This document shows positions 45,301 through 46,882 of a stretch of DNA of 46,882 bases, piece after piece. Location of the stretch: contig DEKW01000012.1 in NCBI GenBank assembly GCA_002354055.1, forward strand, positions 295,163 through 342,044. Direction: 5' to 3'. The notes under the pieces were generated by a model that saw nothing but the letters and a program-made list of their open reading frames with translations, had not been told where the DNA came from and did no database searches. A program made the position numbers and the translations under genes. Source of the stretch: Bacteroidales bacterium UBA2712. GTDB lineage: Bacteria; Bacteroidota; Bacteroidia; Bacteroidales; Paludibacteraceae. Within the stretch, counting starts at the first letter, position 1, and the number at the start of each line of letters is the position of its first letter.

Positions 45301-46189
45301 CAGTATCAGCAATGACACTACCTATGGCGGTACGCTCAAGGTGATGGGTGTCACCTCATCCTACCGCGTTAAGGCGAACCGTGCAACTACGTTCGCTGTC
45401 GAAGGAACGGCAGTCAACTGCGCCCAAACACCGGTCATCATCAACAAGGGATGGACGTGGATAGGCTATCTGCCGCTGCAGACGATGTCTGTCTCCGACG
45501 CATTGGCGGATATAGCCCCTGCATCCGGAGACCTCGTCAAGAGCAAGACCGCCTTTGCCGTCTATGACGGTGCGCAATGGGTAGGCACGCTCACTCGCAT
45601 GACGCCGGGCGAAGGATATATGTACCAATCCCACGCGACTGAAGGCTTCACCTTCCGTTACCCCGAGGTATCGGCATTGCAATACTTACGTGCACCCATG
45701 AGAACAAATGGCCCATACGGCGAAGCAGTCTTTATTCCTGTCACCGACCCGTACAGCGGCAATATGTCTATCGTAGCACGTGTGATGAACGGCGACGAGG
45801 CAGTGCATGGCGTGGAGGTAGGTATCTTTGCCGGAGACGAATGTCGCGGTGCGGCTACGGAAGAGTTTAGCAGCGTCAATACTACCGATGGATATTGGTT
45901 CCTGACTGTAGCAGGTGACGAAGCCGCTCCGCTCACCATCAAGGTATATGACCCGACTACAGGTGAGACCATTACCGTTCAGCAGACTCTAACCTACACC
46001 GATGATGCCACCCTCGGGTCGCTTGATGAGCCATACATCATCCAACTCAATGTGGCAGAAGGCATTGAGGATGTACAAGGCAATGTACAAGGTATAAAGG
46101 TTCAGAAAGTCTTTGAGGACGGCATCCTCTACATCCTCCGCAACGGAGAGAAATACGATGCCACCGGCAAGAGAGTGTCTGAGAAATAA
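36365..46189 (+). CDS. Giant secreted multidomain surface protein 2 (3274 residues)
   Basis: A signal peptide (about 1-20, ending TLYA) leads a paralogue of giant 1. Order of parts: beta-rich N-terminus; Fn3-like units (about 447-540 and 542-640); a carboxypeptidase-regulatory-like domain (from about 646) that is split by a LamG-like insert (about 680-890, ending near EKVNVRVE); a second such domain with VGRVAGG at about 1065; a helical, coiled-coil-prone stretch (about 1664-1792, rich in Lys/Glu); two LamG-like domains (about 2259-2400 and 2443-2610); a BACON-like segment (about 2740-2820, IPAWLQLNATSGVI); a small repeated domain (AAFVNGECIGIARP, about 2850; IFAGDECRGAA, about 3150); and WNWISLN at about 2943. 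The C-terminus has the shared tag VFEDGILYILRNGEKYD. Glycan binding by LamG is plausible; the partner is unknown. NSQFSNTNHP near 44270-44300 is encoded by repeat-like DNA. Confidence 0.9.
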   Translation: MKKIFSLLLALLCAVGTLYAGNGWTPNDKYCKWGDNFRFDHAFEFYNAGAYDNTYGDGMVGFQRAQGIIAFSFRAWNEFNLPTGDNYLAGAVTVYLTANGQNDMPLVTIHMKDANNYKRWKKTFEYECHFDRVEPFNDCTAYFLQKRQVNDGDDQYAYFNIVYSQTVFNYIHNNKDKGLGLRLNVWWDGNNYDNSRLFEQGELNDILPAVLDPTLDNFRWTRSNDGKTAISFTVGDVYNSQYYERATGRGVNDSISTFVPRSGSLNRERTDVADLTPAQLNLMGRETPPYVLKVSRRAYADLNSSYYDGTHGGPRSPFVGPQSDWKTIRIPALYLPQEIDLFHEGGDTIYTTFKIPKKAYGEEEDQSAIIIEYSTDPNFGSFETVREDFNTTNRLQETAYKVGLPIPQRMFNQGRKTFYVRFSREFVNHATTCITQEISINTDLRKIGSVSATDIGGKIQVNWSHAGDFKGIWTSDMFYRVQYNVNGTPYQKDYSDRNLTSVELTEGIPTCQRIEYTVQVCTAMRTISTMTSAPISMAPTREAVITSLTATKGDSNNRVRLQWTVPKDKNDFSYFSITRAVRGDSVGTTLVPQMPMNKSLTTFSYEDNSMELGTYYNYTVTGYRECDGDVSPMSSLTETGFALPYGVVTGQITYDGRQGVPGVLVTATTDEEVPYPQKVYFDTVQHAQKATYFRTLKPTQRNGINGPQYTGQTGTAMFWMRNLASNRTNKSYILRLPKTLLVYMAEDGSVRVRDDYWQQVISSPLTQNEWYHVAVCYTADTMRLYLNGQEVAHHKYGRSWYLQEFTFGDNDLNCELADFRLYNYCMDSTEVKTTAVQIPLKGNETGLEIYYSACEEGDEVHDLSGHSRDLPNTGLSFNKIINKDSIPEKVNVRVETDSTRANYTAYTKADGTYVITGIPYREAGTYYKIVPTLGTHEFAPANRPLYFNNNTNTHNNVNFTDRTSVKVSGAIYYEGTDYPVEGALLSVDGAPCLVGGVPVVTNADGQFSILVPMGEHYITATKKGHTFLYNGRYPEDPGNAGVTHEFLHDINDLRFYDNTKLLLVGRVAGGDEEMHKPHGMHLGKATIGRAIITLQASEIYSLNTDSVERVWPMPTDSIVAAGRVVTAASGTDLSHNVVIYTDSVTGEYTALLPPLTYKVKSIVIPSNEDYRFNPLSYNPIELGACAGQSMMQDSLRLDSTTVRRVRYHLAFDAPYYVQPVLTVTDAMRHDLAFGEEWLQWVDEQEKQHMVPAFTVDSATGKPDYRMTYPLFRQGASYRWRLKITETYINKDNSGHPVTTVLPWKNGIVTVKSELGNRIAAERDTVMPLGEDSTEMIHFKRGETIVLGENQIALDSTGMGIYQFRASDPNLTKPYTLGVNISYRNVYGTRNYSWTENGKFYGVVLGSITNGSDILTSGPDDIFYILRNAPGGASTVSATKGTTFTKTSNNTSTAHWGTAVDLKFSLGSQTANLMVDPTAIGFVSLLFMGERFHLGGNATYTGNKSWSKTQTTVNTLTKTVSTTPGSEGAGGDVFVGQATNDVFSNSRRVDIQRDPADSTRYIIGDFDGFVLGKKFGTQFAYTQSHIENKVMPDYLRMRNALLQTIDAVTIERYRSGDSTAIVNTTDKMQYYTALTAADPNFGADSTYEAVPPKLPEDGQLHVLKDMVHYYNEQVKQWKKLLAHNEKMKVMCLQRSGSFKADQYEAAVQKVARLREVMSALTEARDKKAGVEQYNIDSLKAFNNRTSYGDGKQYMGFSKGEVERLIKTYEDNEKKEKKLLDTLELESLDTLRLNISDYYGGGYLMQNLSLSPGASVVLGKTNAVSHGDNVSVTHDGAFTFGGGFVHKFAKFGMVFEGNANAGGGTTAASGSDTNESFSSNITLAMNATSSMSFDMYAAPDGFAPIFFIRGGATSCPYIDEERTKYYEPGRHLLATQTTAIDKPYLYLRQGSSSMQNDLPVGASAYFTLGMTNQSSVSNSAGVYKLRPIDKHSGEQLGAVLEVNGTPLTSAGITYALPAGDSTFVSLRVYQSNPEVMRYDSIGLELISDCDPTRRSEKWLTVSYRYSCSDINLTLDNTLLNTQTKSILGKDTVELSGEISGLLPDYSALYGVRLQYKRGEGEWSTLRTWRKGITVRDKEGNYPMPHAEHFRFAIPMPDKDYSDGTYQVRAVTVCKPAAEEEVCKESETFTVIKDVARPEPISMPTPADGVLRNGDDISVTFTKDIQPARVLETNISVTGELNGHDLRHSVGLQLGGQKAATQATLRLGASDFTIETWLNYSEAGELMNIGGDKFRLSLTEDGKLTVQMDTTTITTTGSLPKNKWVFLALSYSHATTGNQLNASIAYDEVTDSLMTDITVPNINTKAALQLGGGSAIATLHDLTIWSVARSMVTSLSERSRSKVPSTPGLMAYWPMDEGYGPMAKEHVHARHIATGDNAWWIAGENYSAVLDGSNALRVPVSEVGIAAEDDYELDFWVNATSDGTILRNGDTTLVFAVKDAQLSVAISGVTRKTIPFALGTWHFIALNVRRSGFTSVILDERVVYQYVDGYTTPRLGDFVTIGEGLSGAFDELRIVRASVTNELLLLSAHFRLHGDETGLVAYYPFEKDSIDSGNQHMTVPTLEDRCKNALNKHSAQWVNSQFSNTNHPALVEARPVEPVPFSFTASDRQITIQLNDQQMAPARVEGCNLKVEIKNVVDEHGNYAAPVCWNLYVQRNSLLWEDNYAAVTKNELDEQSFELTMVNTGSEIQNWQITNIPAWLQLNATSGVIRPQSELTLTATLPASLAAGYYADILLLTGNDGIVEPCLIEAAVLAPEPDWNVNVNTYEATGNIIAKLSLPAGVAQSEHDIIAAFVNGECIGIARPQYIGNYDAWYVMMTVYGNEKTPAQTPIQFRLWNAESGITYSSVNVRPAPFRFSPNMVKGTLADPVVLEVTNHLQQTLALQPSWNWISLNVNPVSARTENVFRPVLGDISDVKDKYSVFSISNDTTYGGTLKVMGVTSSYRVKANRATTFAVEGTAVNCAQTPVIINKGWTWIGYLPLQTMSVSDALADIAPASGDLVKSKTAFAVYDGAQWVGTLTRMTPGEGYMYQSHATEGFTFRYPEVSALQYLRAPMRTNGPYGEAVFIPVTDPYSGNMSIVARVMNGDEAVHGVEVGIFAGDECRGAATEEFSSVNTTDGYWFLTVAGDEAAPLTIKVYDPTTGETITVQQTLTYTDDATLGSLDEPYIIQLNVAEGIEDVQGNVQGIKVQKVFEDGILYILRNGEKYDATGKRVSEK

Positions 46190-46227
46190 ATCATAGCTGT
46201 CAGCATTCAGTTGTCAGAAATCAGCCA

Positions 46228-46267
46228 AGAGGCGGTTCACGAACATCGTGAGCCGTCTCTTTTTTTG
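46228..46267 (+). terminator. Terminator of surface-protein operon 2
   Basis: A 14-bp stem (AGAGGCGGTTCACG with CGTGAGCCGTCTCT, two G-T pairs) and a 5-base loop, followed by a run of seven or more T. Confidence 0.93.
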
Positions 46268-46272
46268 TCAAT

Positions 46273-46427
46273 TACCTACGGTCTACCGATTTTCTGTCAC
46301 GTTTGTTCGCCCTGACCAAGCAGCTGCGCACTTCACTCTACCTGCCGGTGGCTGCAATTACCTCCGGTGGGTGACTACAGCCCTTTGCTGTACCGGCTGA
46401 CATTTACACCCTGCGAGCGTCCGGCTT
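46273..46427 (+). repeat. 155-base dispersed repeat, copy D2
   Basis: Partner of D1 (34872-35025), in the same position relative to an operon terminator. Unlike D1 it is not followed by the 59-base core. Confidence 0.85.
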
Positions 46428-46882
46428 CCCGACGCACAGTCTGCTATCACTCTCCCGCGCACAGTCGCTACACCTCCACGGCTGGGCTCTGGGTCAGCGT
46501 GTTTTCGGGCAGACCTCCAAGTGTTCAGTTCTGCTATCCTCAACATGCTTCGCCGCCGCCCGGCTGTTCCTTCTCCGCTCCTTTCTCACATGCCCGATAT
46601 GTGAACGCTGTTCCTGTAGAAGGCGTATTGGCATAGATGATGAACATTTATGCTAATACCGGCGCGAAAATGGCGGCAGACCTCCAAGTGTTCAGTTCTG
46701 ACTCGCAATTTTCCCTCCTGCCTGCTACCGGCACAACTACTACACATCAATACGGGCATTGCTACCACCCGCCCGTGATGGCAGCCTTCTCCCTCCCCAT
46801 GTTTTTTCTTTTCTTATTGCTTGTCATTTGAGGGCTTGGTTTTTCGCCCTCGATACCGGAACTGTCTGCTATGCCAAGTATA
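46428..46882. other. Gene-free end of the window with a 25-base direct repeat
   Basis: A perfect 25-base direct repeat (GCAGACCTCC, AAGTGTTCAG, TTCTG in order) lies at 46509-46533 and 46677-46701. A GAGGGC ... GCCCTC hairpin lies near 46830-46855. No convincing ORF or promoter is present, and the edge cuts off the context. Confidence 0.6.

Noticed and set aside
34872..46427. D repeats as variable/template repeats of a diversity-generating retroelement
   Set aside because: One frame of D1 reads LPAGG-like residues, but the differences between D1 and D2 are not restricted to adenine positions and no reverse transcriptase is present in the window.
1..46882. CRISPR array
   Set aside because: No regularly spaced identical repeats of 24-40 bases with unique spacers; no cas genes.

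Overview
The window is chromosomal DNA from a member of the Bacteroidota, most likely order Bacteroidales. Promoters have the Bacteroidota form (a TTTG/TTGC box about 24 bases before TAnnTTTG), most genes lack a Shine-Dalgarno sequence, and the protein content fits (fimbrillin-like lipoprotein, BspA-like leucine-rich repeats, LamG/carboxypeptidase-regulatory-like giant surface proteins, dxs-trkA-trkH cluster). No rRNA, complete tRNA, CRISPR array, integrase or transposase is visible.

Left part (1-12.3 kb), all on the minus strand. An accessory block holds a DUF262-HNH nuclease candidate, an EcoRI-type adenine methyltransferase and a KilA-N protein. It sits downstream of a compact housekeeping run: dxs, trkA, trkH, an SGNH hydrolase, an MBOAT acyltransferase and coaE. 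These genes overlap or nearly touch, so they are probably one long operon from a strong promoter at 12.2 kb. Several of them carry short in-frame stretches that look like intergenic repeat words.

Middle part (12.3-21 kb), an accessory island. It starts with an intergenic transcription unit that has its own promoter and terminator and a tRNA T-arm-like 3' end. Next come an AAA ATPase/RloB-like pair (an abortive-infection type of defence), a divergent regulator pair with repeated AATACGC operator half-sites, a 1062-residue primase-helicase fusion, an iteron-like TTCAACA array and two small unknown genes. This looks like the replication and control module of an integrated plasmid- or satellite-like element, but no integrase lies in the window.

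Right part (21-46.9 kb), a surface-protein locus. After a GNAT acetyltransferase, a broken gene and an AraC regulator, two operons encode two paralogous secreted proteins of 3211 and 3274 residues. Operon 1 is: small protein, giant 1, BspA-like LRR protein, a 43-residue peptide, a small lipoprotein. Operon 2 is: a protein in which the same kind of peptide is fused to a fimbrillin-like lipoprotein, then giant 2. Three of the secreted proteins end in the same C-terminal tag (core NGEKY), and the small lipoprotein is a free-standing copy of a domain that recurs in both giants. The best candidate for an undescribed system is this peptide / lipoprotein / giant-protein set. Intergenic repeats (a 59-base core with a covarying hairpin in three copies, and a 155-base element in two copies) punctuate the region.
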